Shown here one piece after another: positions 28,311 through 36,348 of a DNA stretch of 64,000 nucleotides. Where the stretch lies: assembly GCA_963841715.1 (NCBI GenBank), contig CAWJDP010000001.1, positions 1 to 64,000 of the forward strand. The letters are read 5' to 3'. The DNA is from DASPWW01 sp963841715. GTDB taxonomy: Bacteria > Actinomycetota > Thermoleophilia > Solirubrobacterales > 70-9. Position 1 is the stretch's first letter. Each line of letters starts with the position of its first letter. The notes under the pieces are model-generated. The model did no database searches, was not told the DNA's origin, and worked only from the letters and a program-made list of their open reading frames with translations. Position numbers and translations under genes: made by a program.

Positions 28311-29441
28311 TCAGCCCGTGAAGGGCGGAACGGCCACCCCGCGACCGCAGCGCCGGAACTTGCGCGACTTCTTCTTGACGTTGCCCGCGTTGTCGGTCGC
28401 CACAACCTTGAGCTTGTGGCGACCGGAGCTCAGTCCCTTGGCCCTGACCTTCGCGGAGAACTTCTTCTTGGTGCTGCGCTTGATCCGCTTGCCGTCCACG
28501 AGGACGTCGGTGTGCTTGATTCCGGTCCCCGAACGGTCCTCGACCTTGATATGGACCCTGAAGTTGTGGGCCGTGCATTGATTGGGAACGCCCGTGACGG
28601 ACACGGTCGGCGGCGTGGTCGGCGGGGGCGGAGGGGGCGGAGGGGGCGGAGGGGTCGCGCATTGCGCCCGGGTGACGGTGTTGTTGTCCATCGTGACCGC
28701 CGCGTTGCGGGCCAGCAGGCGCCCGTCGACGGTCGCCCCCGTGGTCGCGGTGATCGCGGTCAGGGCGAGGATGTTGCCTCTGAACAGCGTGTTCGTTCCA
28801 AGCGTCGCCGAGCTTCCGACCTGCCAGAAGACGTTGCACGACTGAGCGCCGTTGATCAGGTCGACCTGGCTGTTTTCCGCCGCGGTGACGAGCGTCGAAG
28901 CGGTCTTGAAGATGAAGATGGCGTCGGGATTGCCCTGCGCATCAAGAGTCAGGGTTCCCGTGATGTTGAAGTCGCCCGCGGCCGAGTCGTAGACGCCGGG
29001 CGTCTGGGTGGTCCCGCCGAGCTGGGTGGGGATCGTCGCACTGGCCGGCTGCCCGGCGGCGTTGATATAGGCCGCGGTCAAGTCGGACTGGGCCTGCGCC
29101 GAGGTGCTATCGGCCGAGTGGATCGTCCCGTTCACCGTTCCCGGGCCGCCGCCCGTGCAGGGGCTTGGGAGTCCGGTGCACGCAGTGCCCGGGCTGATCC
29201 CGAGGTCGCCGTTTACGACCGTGGGGCCGGTGTTGGTGACGGTGGTGGCGCCGAGGACCGCAAAGTTGTCGGCCGTTCCAAGAGGCACGGGCGCCTGCGC
29301 CTGGGCGCCGCTCGCGAACGCCAGCGTGATTAGCAGCGCGAGCCCTAGCAGCCCGGATGCGCGCCGCGCGGCGGCCGCGGGGCGCGAGCGTGTCGTGGCG
29401 GAATCACTGTCGTGCTGCTGGCGGGGATGTCGGACGTTCAT
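28311..29441 (-). CDS. Secreted ice-binding-like (DUF3494) protein with Pro linker and C-terminal beta domain
   Basis: 376 residues. A long twin-Arg-free N-terminus leads to a signal peptide (L-L-G-L-A-L-L-I-T-L-A-F-A-S-G-A-Q-A-Q-A). The DUF3494 ice-binding-like fold follows (residues about 52-260): F-A-V-L-G-A-T-T-V-T-N-T-G-P-T, V-N-G-D-L-G-I-S-P-G, T-P-G-V-Y, A-I-F-I-F-K-T, V-F-W-Q-V-G-S-S-A-T-L-G, then the usual N-I-L-A-L-T-A-I-T. A run of about eleven Pro comes next, then a 90-residue Lys/Arg-rich Ig-like domain. The fold is a beta-solenoid used for ice binding or for adhesion. The basic tail may hold it to anionic wall polymers. It is probably cotranscribed with the L,D-transpeptidase. 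Confidence 0.85.
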   Translation of the reverse strand: MNVRHPRQQHDSDSATTRSRPAAAARRASGLLGLALLITLAFASGAQAQAPVPLGTADNFAVLGATTVTNTGPTVVNGDLGISPGTACTGLPSPCTGGGPGTVNGTIHSADSTSAQAQSDLTAAYINAAGQPASATIPTQLGGTTQTPGVYDSAAGDFNITGTLTLDAQGNPDAIFIFKTASTLVTAAENSQVDLINGAQSCNVFWQVGSSATLGTNTLFRGNILALTAITATTGATVDGRLLARNAAVTMDNNTVTRAQCATPPPPPPPPPPPTTPPTVSVTGVPNQCTAHNFRVHIKVEDRSGTGIKHTDVLVDGKRIKRSTKKKFSAKVRAKGLSSGRHKLKVVATDNAGNVKKKSRKFRRCGRGVAVPPFTG

Positions 29442-29661
29442 GTCTCACTCTTCCTGTTGGTGTGGACCCCGGCGATCGCGTCCATGCATCAACCCTGCGC
29501 TGCGGATCCCCTACACGAAAAAGTGTTGTGTGCTGCGGTGCTCTCCGCAATCGCTCAAGAGAGTGAGATCAACGTCCCGCAGCTCCATTCGAGGGGGGCC
29601 GGCCCAGTCGATGGATCACCCCATTGAGTGATTGCGCGCCTGCTCGGGCCCGCGGATGATC

Positions 29662-29709
29662 GGGCGAGACAGCGATGACTTCCGTGGGCGAGACAGCGAT
29701 GGCTACCGT
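29662..29709 (+). repeat. 24-bp tandem duplication carrying the start codon
   Basis: Positions 29662-29685 and 29686-29709 are near-identical 24-bp units; the first 16 bases (GGGCGAGACAGCGATG) match exactly and four of the last eight differ at most. Each unit contains an ATG (29675 and 29699) in the same frame, so the receiver gene has two equivalent starts. Confidence 0.85.
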
Positions 29710-30085
29710 GCTCGTGCTCGACGACAGGCCGCCCGACCGCGAGCTTTTGGCCACGGTGCTCCGCTATGCCGGATATGCCGTGGATGAGGCTTCCAGCGCC
29801 AGGGTCGCTCTCGACCTCGCTCGCGCGAAACGGCCCGACCTGATCGCCGCGGACATCCCGACGCCGCAGATGAACGGGTTTGAGTTCATGCGGCTTCTGC
29901 GGAGCGACCCGGCGATCAGCGAGATCCCTGTGGTCTTCTCCACGTCCACCTACGACGAGGAGGAGGCCCGTCGTCTCGCCAGGGCCTGTGGCGTCGCCCA
30001 CATCCTCGTCAAGCCCGCTCCGCCGGAAGAGGTCATGCGCGTTGTCAGCAGCGCGCTGGGCCGGGACAAAAGCGCCGCATGGTAG
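29699..30085 (+). CDS. Stand-alone response regulator receiver protein (CheY-like)
   Basis: 128 residues from ATG 29699 (eight more from the duplicated ATG at 29675). A single REC domain: acidic pair V-L-D-D-R-P-P-D, phosphoacceptor Asp in L-I-A-A-D-I-P-T-P-Q-M-N-G-F-E-F, Ser/Thr in V-V-F-S-T-S-T and Lys in I-L-V-K-P-A-P-P-E-E-V. No output domain. The start of the PAS/EAL remnant overlaps its last codons (ATGGTAG at 30079), so it was probably the input partner of that signalling protein. With the partner decayed, it may now be an orphan. No histidine kinase is next to it. Confidence 0.85.
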   Translation: MATVLVLDDRPPDRELLATVLRYAGYAVDEASSARVALDLARAKRPDLIAADIPTPQMNGFEFMRLLRSDPAISEIPVVFSTSTYDEEEARRLARACGVAHILVKPAPPEEVMRVVSSALGRDKSAAW

Positions 30086-30597
30086 GCAGGGAGTTCGATC
30101 GCCAACAGCTTCGAGCTCTGAGCGAGAAGCTGGTTCAGAAGGCGAACGAGCTCGAGGCGGCAAACCGCGAGCAGGCCGAGCTCCAGGAGCACCTCCGCGA
30201 GACCGAGCGTGAAGCCGCCGAGTCACTGACGCAGCTCGGACGCACGGCGTCCGACGTGGTGCCGGAGCTCTGGCCGCAGCTTGAGCCTATGCACCGGTAC
30301 GTTCTCGACTCCGGGGAGGCGGTCGTCAACCAGGAGGTCGAGGGCCCGAGCTCCGAGAGCGAGACCAAGTCCACTTTTGGCTCACCAGCTACTACCCGGT
30401 CCGGGTGGGCGCGGAGGTGATCGGCATCGGCATCGTCATGGTCGACAAAGACGATCGCGGAGGGTGTGGAGGACGCCGAGACCCTCGCGCTGCTGAGGGA
30501 CTATGGCGTGGACTTCGCCCAGGGCTTCTACCTAGGGGCGCACGGCTCCGCTCGAGAACTCCTGGCTGCTTCTTGGGAGAAACCTCTCGGCGCTGAC
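30079..30597 (+). pseudogene. Decayed coiled-coil/PAS/EAL signalling gene
   Basis: From ATG 30079 a coiled-coil (K-A-N-E-L-E-A-A-N-R-E-Q-A-E-L-Q) leads to the start of a PAS or GAF-like sensor (Y-V-L-D-S-G-E-A-V-V-N). Near 30362-30368 the frame shifts by one base; the sensor continues as V-H-F-W-L-T-S-Y-Y-P-V-R-V-G-A-E-V-I-G-I-G-I-V-M-V-D. At about 30450 it is joined out of frame to the last part of an EAL phosphodiesterase domain (I-A-E-G-V-E-D-A-E-T-L-A-L-L-R-D-Y-G-V-D-F-A-Q-G-F-Y-L-G). The GGDEF and most of the EAL domain are missing, so a large internal deletion has occurred. No c-di-GMP activity can remain. Its end overlaps the antisense LuxR gene. Confidence 0.75.
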
Positions 30598-31020
30598 AAG
30601 GGCGAGTGCGGCCTCGGTGCGATTGCGGACGCGAAGCTTCGCGAGAATGTGCTTGACGTGCGTCTTGACTGTGTGCTCGCTGAGGAACAGATTGTCGGCG
30701 ATCTCGGCGTTGCTCTTACCGGCGGCGACCAAGTCGAGGACCTCGCGCTCCCTCGCGGTCAAGGAGTCGATTCGGTGCCGAGCCGCGGCTCGATGTCCCC
30801 GATGCCCGTCGACGCCGGCGAGGAGGCCAACCATGGTGAGCCCCGCAGCGCCGACGAGGTAGTTGAGGGTCGGGGCGTACGCGTCGATCAACCAGTCCCG
30901 GGCGCCGACCAGCACGAGCGCCACCACCGCGGCCGCGACGCCCGGCGTTCGCCCCCAACGCCATCCGATGAGAGCGACCCCCAAGGTCAGAACAAGGACG
31001 CCGGCAGCTTCAGCATCCAT
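30532..31020 (-). CDS. Membrane-anchored LuxR-type regulator
   Basis: 162 residues. The first 75 residues have two or three hydrophobic helices (A-G-V-L-V-L-T-L-G-V-A-L-I-G-W; V-A-A-A-V-V-A-L-V-L-V-G; Y-L-V-G-A-A-G-L-T-M-V-G-L-L-A-G-V). A LuxR/GerE helix-turn-helix follows: L-T-A-R-E-R-E-V-L-D-L-V-A-A-G-K-S-N-A-E-I-A, then L-F-L-S-E-H-T-V-K-T-H-V-K-H-I-L-A-K-L. There is no receiver domain, so control would be through the membrane part or through level. Its 3' end overlaps the decayed EAL remnant on the other strand by about 65 bp. It lies downstream of the GntR-MEDS-ATPase gene on the same strand. Confidence 0.82.
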   Translation of the reverse strand: MDAEAAGVLVLTLGVALIGWRWGRTPGVAAAVVALVLVGARDWLIDAYAPTLNYLVGAAGLTMVGLLAGVDGHRGHRAAARHRIDSLTAREREVLDLVAAGKSNAEIADNLFLSEHTVKTHVKHILAKLRVRNRTEAALALVSAERFLPRSSQEFSSGAVRP

Positions 31021-31105
31021 GCAGAGCCTGAACCTATTCGGGTGAAGGTGGGCGCTGGATAATGCTGAAGAATACTAGCGTTTTAGTACGTCACCACCGC
31101 CGTGG

Positions 31106-32677
31106 TCAGTGCAGCGCGATGTGCAGCCGGACGACCACCGGTCCGTCGTCGACGCGGACCTCGACCAGGTCGCAGAGCAACCTCGAGAGCCAGAGTCCGC
31201 GGGGTTCCGAGAGGAGCGCGGGATCGAGGGCGAGCGGGCCGAGCAGCGGCTCAGCCCCGGTCCAGGGCTCGTCGCGGACCTCGAAGATCAGCTCGCCGCC
31301 CTCGATCCAGGAGCGGATCGTGCCGCGCCCGGGCCCGTGGTCGATGACGTTGGCGGCCGCCTCCTGAACGGCGAGGAAGGTGTCCAGGAGCGCCTTGCCG
31401 GAGACGCCGGCGAGACGCGTCCGCGCGAGGATGAAGCCGCGGGCGTAGCGCAGGTCCGGCGTTATCGGGTGCTCCGCTGTCGGGGCTGTCGGCTCCGGCA
31501 GGGTCTCGTAGTCGAGCTCCCGGATCAGGGGCGTGACGTCGACGAAGGCGGAGCTGTGAGAGCTCGTGGCGCTGTGCGCCAGCTTTGGGTGGGTGCGCGC
31601 GGCGTCGGCGATGATCCGTTTCGGAAGTCTCGACGCATCGTAGGCACACAGCATCGAGATCGGCTGCAGCGCGAAAGCGACGTTGAGGACCGACTCGTAG
31701 CGTGTCCACTCGTCGATCACGGCGCTGCTGTCACTCAAGGCGACCTCGCCCAGCACCCGGACGCGCTCGCTGTCGGCCTGCTCGATGTAGCGCTCGTAGC
31801 TCAGCAGGGTGTGGGAGGGCCGCTGGTACCACTCGTCGGCGTCGCGAAACTCGACTTCGTCGGCCCGTCGACCGAGCGCCCGGCCGAGGATCTCGGCGTT
31901 CCGCCCTGTGGTCACAGCGAGGACCCGCTCGCTCGCGTCGAGGCCCTCCTCAACGAACGGCACCGCCCCGGCGAGGAAGTCGGCCTCGCCCCCGTAGATC
32001 AGGGCGCTGTGGTCGAGGCTGCCGGCGCCTTCATGCTGGAGGGCGCCCAGCACACGCGCGGTCGTCAGCTTCTGGCTCCGCTCGGCGGCCGCCCGGGCGC
32101 GCCTCGGCGCTCTGCGCAGGAGGGCCTCGAATAGGTCGCGGCGCTCCGGGATCGACTCGCGGAGCGCCTGATCGGGGAACGGCACGCCGGCGAGCTGGTG
32201 GCGGAGCAGCGCCCATACGCTGCTCGCGCTCTGCAGCACGTACGGCATCCTGCTCGCCTCGATCACGGTGAGGTGGAAGCGCGCATTGAGCTCGTCAAAG
32301 GATGCCCGGTCACCGCGCTCGGCCGCCGCCTGGAGCTTGCTGAGAGTTGCCTCGAGCTCCGAGATCGTCGTGTCGTCTATATGCCGCGCCGCCGCCGCCG
32401 CCGCGATCCCTTCGAGCGCGCCGCGAACCTGGAGCAGCTCCTCGACGGCGGCGATCGTGGGCCCGATCACGCGACACCCGACCTGCGGGATGATCTCCAC
32501 CAGCCCGTCGCCCTCCAGTTGCTTCAGCGCCTGGAGCACGGGCGTGCGGCTCATCTCGAGCTCCTCGGCCAGGGTCGACGTCGAGAGCGTGTCCCCGGCC
32601 TGCCAACGGCCTCGCAGGATCTCCTCCGAGAGGTAGGTGTGAGCCTTCTCGGTTCTGCTGACGCGACGTTCCGACAC
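31106..32677 (-). CDS. GntR/FCD regulator fused to MEDS and HATPase domains
   Basis: One uninterrupted 523-residue frame (GTG 32675-32677). Residues 5-75: GntR winged helix (L-S-E-E-I-L-R-G-R-W-Q-A-G-D-T-L-S, E-M-S-R-T-P-V-L-Q-A-L-K-Q-L). About 80-205: FCD-like helical domain with F-D-E-L-N-A-R-F-H but without the later His ligands. About 222-375: MEDS domain (H-S-A-L-I-Y-G-G-E-A-D-F-L-A-G; L-C-A-Y-D). About 405-523: RsbW-like HATPase with N-box E-A-A-A-N-V-I-D-H and R-G-L-W-L-S-R-L-L-C-D; the G1 box is weak (V-R-D-E-P-W-T-G). The MEDS-ATPase half matches RsbA-type anti-sigma regulators. The protein may couple DNA binding to partner switching. I know no described example of this fusion. Confidence 0.85.
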   Translation of the reverse strand: MSERRVSRTEKAHTYLSEEILRGRWQAGDTLSTSTLAEELEMSRTPVLQALKQLEGDGLVEIIPQVGCRVIGPTIAAVEELLQVRGALEGIAAAAAARHIDDTTISELEATLSKLQAAAERGDRASFDELNARFHLTVIEASRMPYVLQSASSVWALLRHQLAGVPFPDQALRESIPERRDLFEALLRRAPRRARAAAERSQKLTTARVLGALQHEGAGSLDHSALIYGGEADFLAGAVPFVEEGLDASERVLAVTTGRNAEILGRALGRRADEVEFRDADEWYQRPSHTLLSYERYIEQADSERVRVLGEVALSDSSAVIDEWTRYESVLNVAFALQPISMLCAYDASRLPKRIIADAARTHPKLAHSATSSHSSAFVDVTPLIRELDYETLPEPTAPTAEHPITPDLRYARGFILARTRLAGVSGKALLDTFLAVQEAAANVIDHGPGRGTIRSWIEGGELIFEVRDEPWTGAEPLLGPLALDPALLSEPRGLWLSRLLCDLVEVRVDDGPVVVRLHIALH

Positions 32678-32698
32678 GGTACCCCCGCAAAACTGACG

Positions 32699-32733
32699 GC
32701 GGCCGGACGCCCTTTGGGAGCGAAGCCGGCCGC
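32699..32733 (-). terminator. Hairpin between the SRPBCC gene and the GntR fusion
   Basis: GCGGCCGG at 32699-32706 pairs with CCGGCCGC at 32726-32733 around a 19-nt loop. It lies 64 bp beyond the SRPBCC stop and upstream of the GntR fusion start, so it probably ends the acyltransferase-SRPBCC message. Confidence 0.4.
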
Positions 32734-32796
32734 GGATTCCCTGTTGCGGTTAAGCGTACTAGGGCGTCACGCCGAAACCGGGGAGATCTCGACCCG

Positions 32797-33273
32797 CTAG
32801 ACCCGAGCCCGCGAGCGGCGGGCATCGGCGCGCTCGCGCTGCTCGACGAGGTGCTTCAGGCCCCACAGCGAGCGGCGCATGTTGCGGCGAAGCGCGGGGG
32901 CGGCGACGCGCTCGGCGATCATCCCCGCGATCCCCGAGCCCGCAACCCCGTACGCGTAGCGCAGCTCGACGCGGGTGCCGCCGTTCGGAAGCTCGCGGAC
33001 GCGCCACCGCCCGCGCTGGTCGAGGCCCGTGATCGAGCTCCACGCGAGCTCGCGCTCCGGCGTCCACTCGACGATCTCGATCATCCCGCCGACGTCGGCG
33101 GCGCCGATCCGGATCAGCATCCGGTAGCGGGCGCCGAGGCCCGTGCCGCGGCCGCCGACCGGCTCCCAGCGCGTCAGCCCGGACATGTACTTGAGCGTGT
33201 TGTCGGGGTCGGCGAGGAACTCCCACGCCGCGGAGGGCGGGGCGGCGATCTCGATCGACTCGCTGATCCGCAT
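32797..33273 (-). CDS. SRPBCC (polyketide cyclase/START-like) family protein
   Basis: 158 residues from ATG 33271-33273, which sits 8 bp after the acyltransferase stop. It begins R-I-S-E-S-I-E-I-A-A-P-P-S-A-A-W-E-F-L-A-D-P-D, the standard first strand and helices of the SRPBCC fold, and continues with I-G-A-A-D-V-G-G-M-I-E-I-V-E-W and G-R-W-R-V-R-E-L-P-N-G-G-T-R-V-E-L-R-Y. The fold encloses a hydrophobic pocket for lipids or other apolar ligands. The C-terminal tail is very Arg-rich. Being encoded with a DGAT2-like acyltransferase, it may bind or deliver a lipid, but this is inferred. Confidence 0.82.
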   Translation of the reverse strand: MRISESIEIAAPPSAAWEFLADPDNTLKYMSGLTRWEPVGGRGTGLGARYRMLIRIGAADVGGMIEIVEWTPERELAWSSITGLDQRGRWRVRELPNGGTRVELRYAYGVAGSGIAGMIAERVAAPALRRNMRRSLWGLKHLVEQRERADARRSRARV

Positions 33274-33281
33274 CGGCCCGC

Positions 33282-34271
33282 TCAGCCGATGACCGGGAGC
33301 CGCCGCTCGGCGGCGAGCTGGTCGAGCTTCGCCTGCATCTCGGCGACGACGTGCTCGTAGACCGCGTTCGGGTCGGGCCGGTGGCCGAACTCCTGGCGGA
33401 CGTGGATCGGGGGCAGTGCCTCGACGGTGATCTTCGCCGGCAGCGGGACGTGCCCGAGCAGGTCGCCGACGTTGAGGCCCCACGGGATCGCGATCGAGAT
33501 CGGGAGCACCTTCGAGCGCAGTGTGCGGTCGAGGCGCAGGGCCTGGGCGAGCCCCTCGCCCTGGCTCAGGAACAGCGACGTCTCGTGGCCGCCGATCGCG
33601 ACGACGGGGACGATCGGCACGCCGGCGTTGAGCGCCAGCCGGATGAACCCCTTGCGGCCCCCGAAGTCGACCTCGTTTCGCTGCCAGATCGGCCGGTGGA
33701 CCTCGTGGTCCCCGCCGGGGTAGACGAGCACGGCCGCGCCGGAGCGCAGCGCCTGCTCGGCGTGCTCGTGAGAGGCGCTGACGGTGCCGTACTTGCGCAG
33801 GATCTGCCCCATCGGCGAACCGACGACGACGTTGTGGGCGAGCTGGTAGAAGGGCCGCTCGACGCCGAAGTAGGTCGAGAACGCGAGCGTGAAGATGATC
33901 GTGTCCGGGGTCATGTTCCCGCCGGAGTGGTTGCCGACGAGGAGCACCGGCCGGTCCTCGGGGATGTTCGCAAGCCCGCGAACCTCACCCCGGAACCACA
34001 ACGTCGCGAGCAGCCATGCGAGCGGGAGGTTCTCGCGAATGTAGTCGGGATCGCGGTCGTCGAAGTCGGCCGTGAGGCGGCCGCGCGCCCACCGCCCGGC
34101 ACGGTCCGCGATACGGCCGGCTAACCCCCGGCCGAGGCGGGCGGCGCCGCCGCCGGCGCGCGCAAGCTCCGCCGCGACGCCCGAGCCGGCTTCACGCAGC
34201 GGCCCCGCGCCGTTGACCCTCGCGTGGCCATCCTGGCTTGCCCGCTGAACGAGCCGGCTCTCCTCAGCCAT
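33282..34271 (-). CDS. DGAT2-like lysophospholipid/diacylglycerol acyltransferase
   Basis: 329 residues from ATG 34269-34271. The PlsC-type motif is the DGAT2 variant: G-N-H-S-G-G-N-M-T-P-D, then Y-P-G-G-D-H-E and R-K-G-F-I-R-L-A-L-N-A-G-V-P-I-V-P-V-V. A helical N-terminus (about 85 residues) precedes P-L-A-W-L-L-A-T-L-W-F-R-G, which likely associates with the membrane. It would transfer an acyl chain to a glycerolipid. It is divergent from cysS; their start regions overlap by a few bases or abut, so the promoters are within each other's genes. It is followed by the SRPBCC gene in an operon. Confidence 0.8.
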   Translation of the reverse strand: MAEESRLVQRASQDGHARVNGAGPLREAGSGVAAELARAGGGAARLGRGLAGRIADRAGRWARGRLTADFDDRDPDYIRENLPLAWLLATLWFRGEVRGLANIPEDRPVLLVGNHSGGNMTPDTIIFTLAFSTYFGVERPFYQLAHNVVVGSPMGQILRKYGTVSASHEHAEQALRSGAAVLVYPGGDHEVHRPIWQRNEVDFGGRKGFIRLALNAGVPIVPVVAIGGHETSLFLSQGEGLAQALRLDRTLRSKVLPISIAIPWGLNVGDLLGHVPLPAKITVEALPPIHVRQEFGHRPDPNAVYEHVVAEMQAKLDQLAAERRLPVIG

Positions 34272-34326
34272 GGAGACGATTCTATGCCCGTGCGGCGGGG
34301 ATAGCATCGGCCTCGTGCGCCAGGTG

Positions 34327-35676
34327 ATGATCAGGGACACGCTGAGCGGCGAGCTGCGCCCGCTTGAGCCGCGCGAGCCGGGCCGGGTCGGGATCTACGC
34401 CTGCGGGCCGACGACCTACGAGCGCGTCCACGTCGGCAACGCGCGCCCCTACGTCGTCTTCATGGCGCTGAAGCGCTTTCTCGAACACGAGGGATACGAC
34501 GCGACGCTGGTCATCAACGTCACGGACATCAACGACAAGATCTACGACGCGGCGCGCGAGGCGGGAGTGCCCTCGGACGAGCGCTCGAAGGAGATGACGC
34601 GGCTGTACGTCGAGGACACCGACCGCCTCGGGCTCGGCCGCCCCGACGAGGAGCCGCTCGCGAGCGAGACGATGGCCGAGATCATCGGACTGATCGAGGA
34701 CCTCGTCGACTCCGGGCACGCGTACCAGGCCGACGGGGACGTCTACTTCCGGGTCCGCAGCTTCGACGACTACGGCAAGCTCTCGAACCGCCGCACCGAG
34801 GACATGGACCAGGGCGAAGAATCGGGCAGTGCACGGTTGAAGGAGGACCCGCTCGACTTCGCGCTGTGGAAGGCGCAGAAGCCGGACGAGGACACGGCCT
34901 GGGGCTCGCCGTGGGGCAGGGGGCGACCGGGGTGGCACATCGAGTGCTCTGCGATGGCCGAGAAGCTGCTCGGCGACGACTTTGCGATCCACGGCGGCGG
35001 CGTCGACCTCGTCTTCCCCCATCACGAGAACGAGATCGCTCAGACCGAGGCGGCGCGGGGGGTGCCGCTCGCGCGCCTGTGGATGCACAACGGGATGGTC
35101 GAGCTCGCGGACGAGAAGATGTCGAAGTCGGTCGGCAACATCTTCCAGCTCGGCGAGGCACTCGACCGCTACGGGCCCGAGACGCTCGTCGCCTACCTGC
35201 TCTCGGGCCACTACCGCCAGCCGCTTGCCTTCGGTGCGGAGCCCCTGGAGCAGGCGGCGGCCAGCAACGAGCGGGTGCGCAACTTCTTCCGTGAGGCCGA
35301 GCGCGTCGACGGCGACCCCGATTCCGTCGTCGTCGAGGCGAGAGGCGATTTCCTCGACGCGCTCGCCGATGACTTCAACACGCCGCGGGCGATGGCCGCG
35401 GTCTTCGACCTCGTCACCGAGGCGAACCGGAGGCCGCTCGCGGGGGCGCACGCGGCCCTGGAGGAGATGCTCGACATCCTCGGGCTCGAGAGGCTCGCGG
35501 CCGCCGACGAGGAGGAGGCCGATCCCGAGGCGCTCAGCCTTCTCAACGAGCGCGAGCGGGCGCGCGCCGAGCGCGACTTCGAGCGCGCCGACGAGCTCCG
35601 CTCCGAGCTCGAGCGCCGCGGCTGGGAGGTTCGCGACGCGGCCGAGGGGGCGCGGCTCGTGCGGCGTGGCCGCTGA
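34327..35676 (+). CDS. cysS: Cysteinyl-tRNA synthetase
   Basis: 449 residues from ATG 34327; GTGs at 34315 and 34324 are alternatives. Class I synthetase marks: the zinc and entry motif Y-A-C-G-P-T-T-Y, the HIGH-type H-V-G-N-A-R-P-Y, W-H-I-E-C-S-A-M-A with zinc Cys, G-G-G-V-D-L-V-F-P-H-H-E-N-E, and K-M-S-K-S-V-G-N. The C-terminal anticodon domain ends with R-A-R-A-E-R-D-F-E-R-A-D-E-L-R. Length and the tail separate it from the mycothiol ligase MshC. rlmB starts within its last codons, as in the cysS-mrnC-rlmB order of Firmicutes, but no mrnC is present here. Confidence 0.96.
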   Translation: MIRDTLSGELRPLEPREPGRVGIYACGPTTYERVHVGNARPYVVFMALKRFLEHEGYDATLVINVTDINDKIYDAAREAGVPSDERSKEMTRLYVEDTDRLGLGRPDEEPLASETMAEIIGLIEDLVDSGHAYQADGDVYFRVRSFDDYGKLSNRRTEDMDQGEESGSARLKEDPLDFALWKAQKPDEDTAWGSPWGRGRPGWHIECSAMAEKLLGDDFAIHGGGVDLVFPHHENEIAQTEAARGVPLARLWMHNGMVELADEKMSKSVGNIFQLGEALDRYGPETLVAYLLSGHYRQPLAFGAEPLEQAAASNERVRNFFREAERVDGDPDSVVVEARGDFLDALADDFNTPRAMAAVFDLVTEANRRPLAGAHAALEEMLDILGLERLAAADEEEADPEALSLLNERERARAERDFERADELRSELERRGWEVRDAAEGARLVRRGR

Positions 35677-36335
35677 CGCCGCGATCATCTACGGCCGCAA
35701 CGCCGTCGCCGAGGCGCGGCGGGGAAGGCGGCGCGTGCGCCGGGAATGGACGTCCGCGGACCTCGACGACGACGAGCTGACCGAGCTCGCGGGCTCGCCC
35801 GACCACCAGGGGCTCGTCGCTGAGGTCGATCCATATCCCTACGCGGATCCCGGGCTCGCTGCTCGCGGACGAGGACGCGCTCGTCCTCGCCCTCGACCAG
35901 GTCCAGGACCCCCACAACCTCGGCGCGATCTGCCGCACGGCCGAGGTAGCGGGGGCGAGCGGCGTCGTGATTCCCGGGCGCCGCGCGGCGGAGGTCACGG
36001 CGGCCGTCTGCCGCGCCTCCGCCGGGGCGGTCGAGCACCTCGCGATCGCCCGCGTCGGCAACCTCGCCGACTGGCTCGGCTCGGCGCGCGAGGCGGGGGC
36101 GTGGATCTACGGTGCGCGCCAGGACGCGCCGGAGCGCTACGACGCCCCCGACCTCAGCGGCCGCGTCGTGCTCGTCCTCGGCGGCGAGGCGAAGGGCATC
36201 AGGCCGGGCGTCGCGGACGCGTGCGACGTCCTCGTCTCGATACCGCAGGCGGGACGGGTCGAGTCGCTGAACGTCTCCGCCGCCGCTGCCGTCCTCATCT
36301 ACGAGGTCGTCCGCCGGCGCGGTTCGGGCGGCTAG
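35666..36335 (+). CDS. rlmB: 23S rRNA 2'-O-methyltransferase RlmB (SpoU family), with a one-base insertion
   Basis: The GTG at 35666 overlaps the cysS end by 11 bp. The protein starts A-A-D-A-A-I-I-Y-G-R-N-A-V-A-E-A, the typical SpoU N-terminal domain that binds RNA. After D-P-G the frame shifts: an extra G in GGG at 35852-35854. The continuation from 35856 has Q-D-P-H-N-L-G-A-I-C-R-T-A-E (motif 1), L-V-L-G-G-E-A-K-G-I (motif 2) and I-P-Q-A-G-R-V-E-S-L-N-V-S (motif 3), the knotted methyltransferase core that uses SAM to modify the ribose of G2251 in 23S rRNA. All parts are intact apart from the shift, so I treat it as a functional gene with an assembly indel. Confidence 0.88.
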
Positions 36336-36348
36336 CGCGACCGCGAAG

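Noticed and set aside
29412..29627. A 71-residue hydrophobic frame between the ice-binding-like and receiver genes
   Set aside because: No ribosome site or promoter box, and the codon use differs from real genes; the region is a divergent promoter.
31073..31088. TACTA...TAGTA inverted repeat between the LuxR and GntR-fusion genes
   Set aside because: Arms are only 5 bp in an AT-rich promoter stretch; not distinct from chance.
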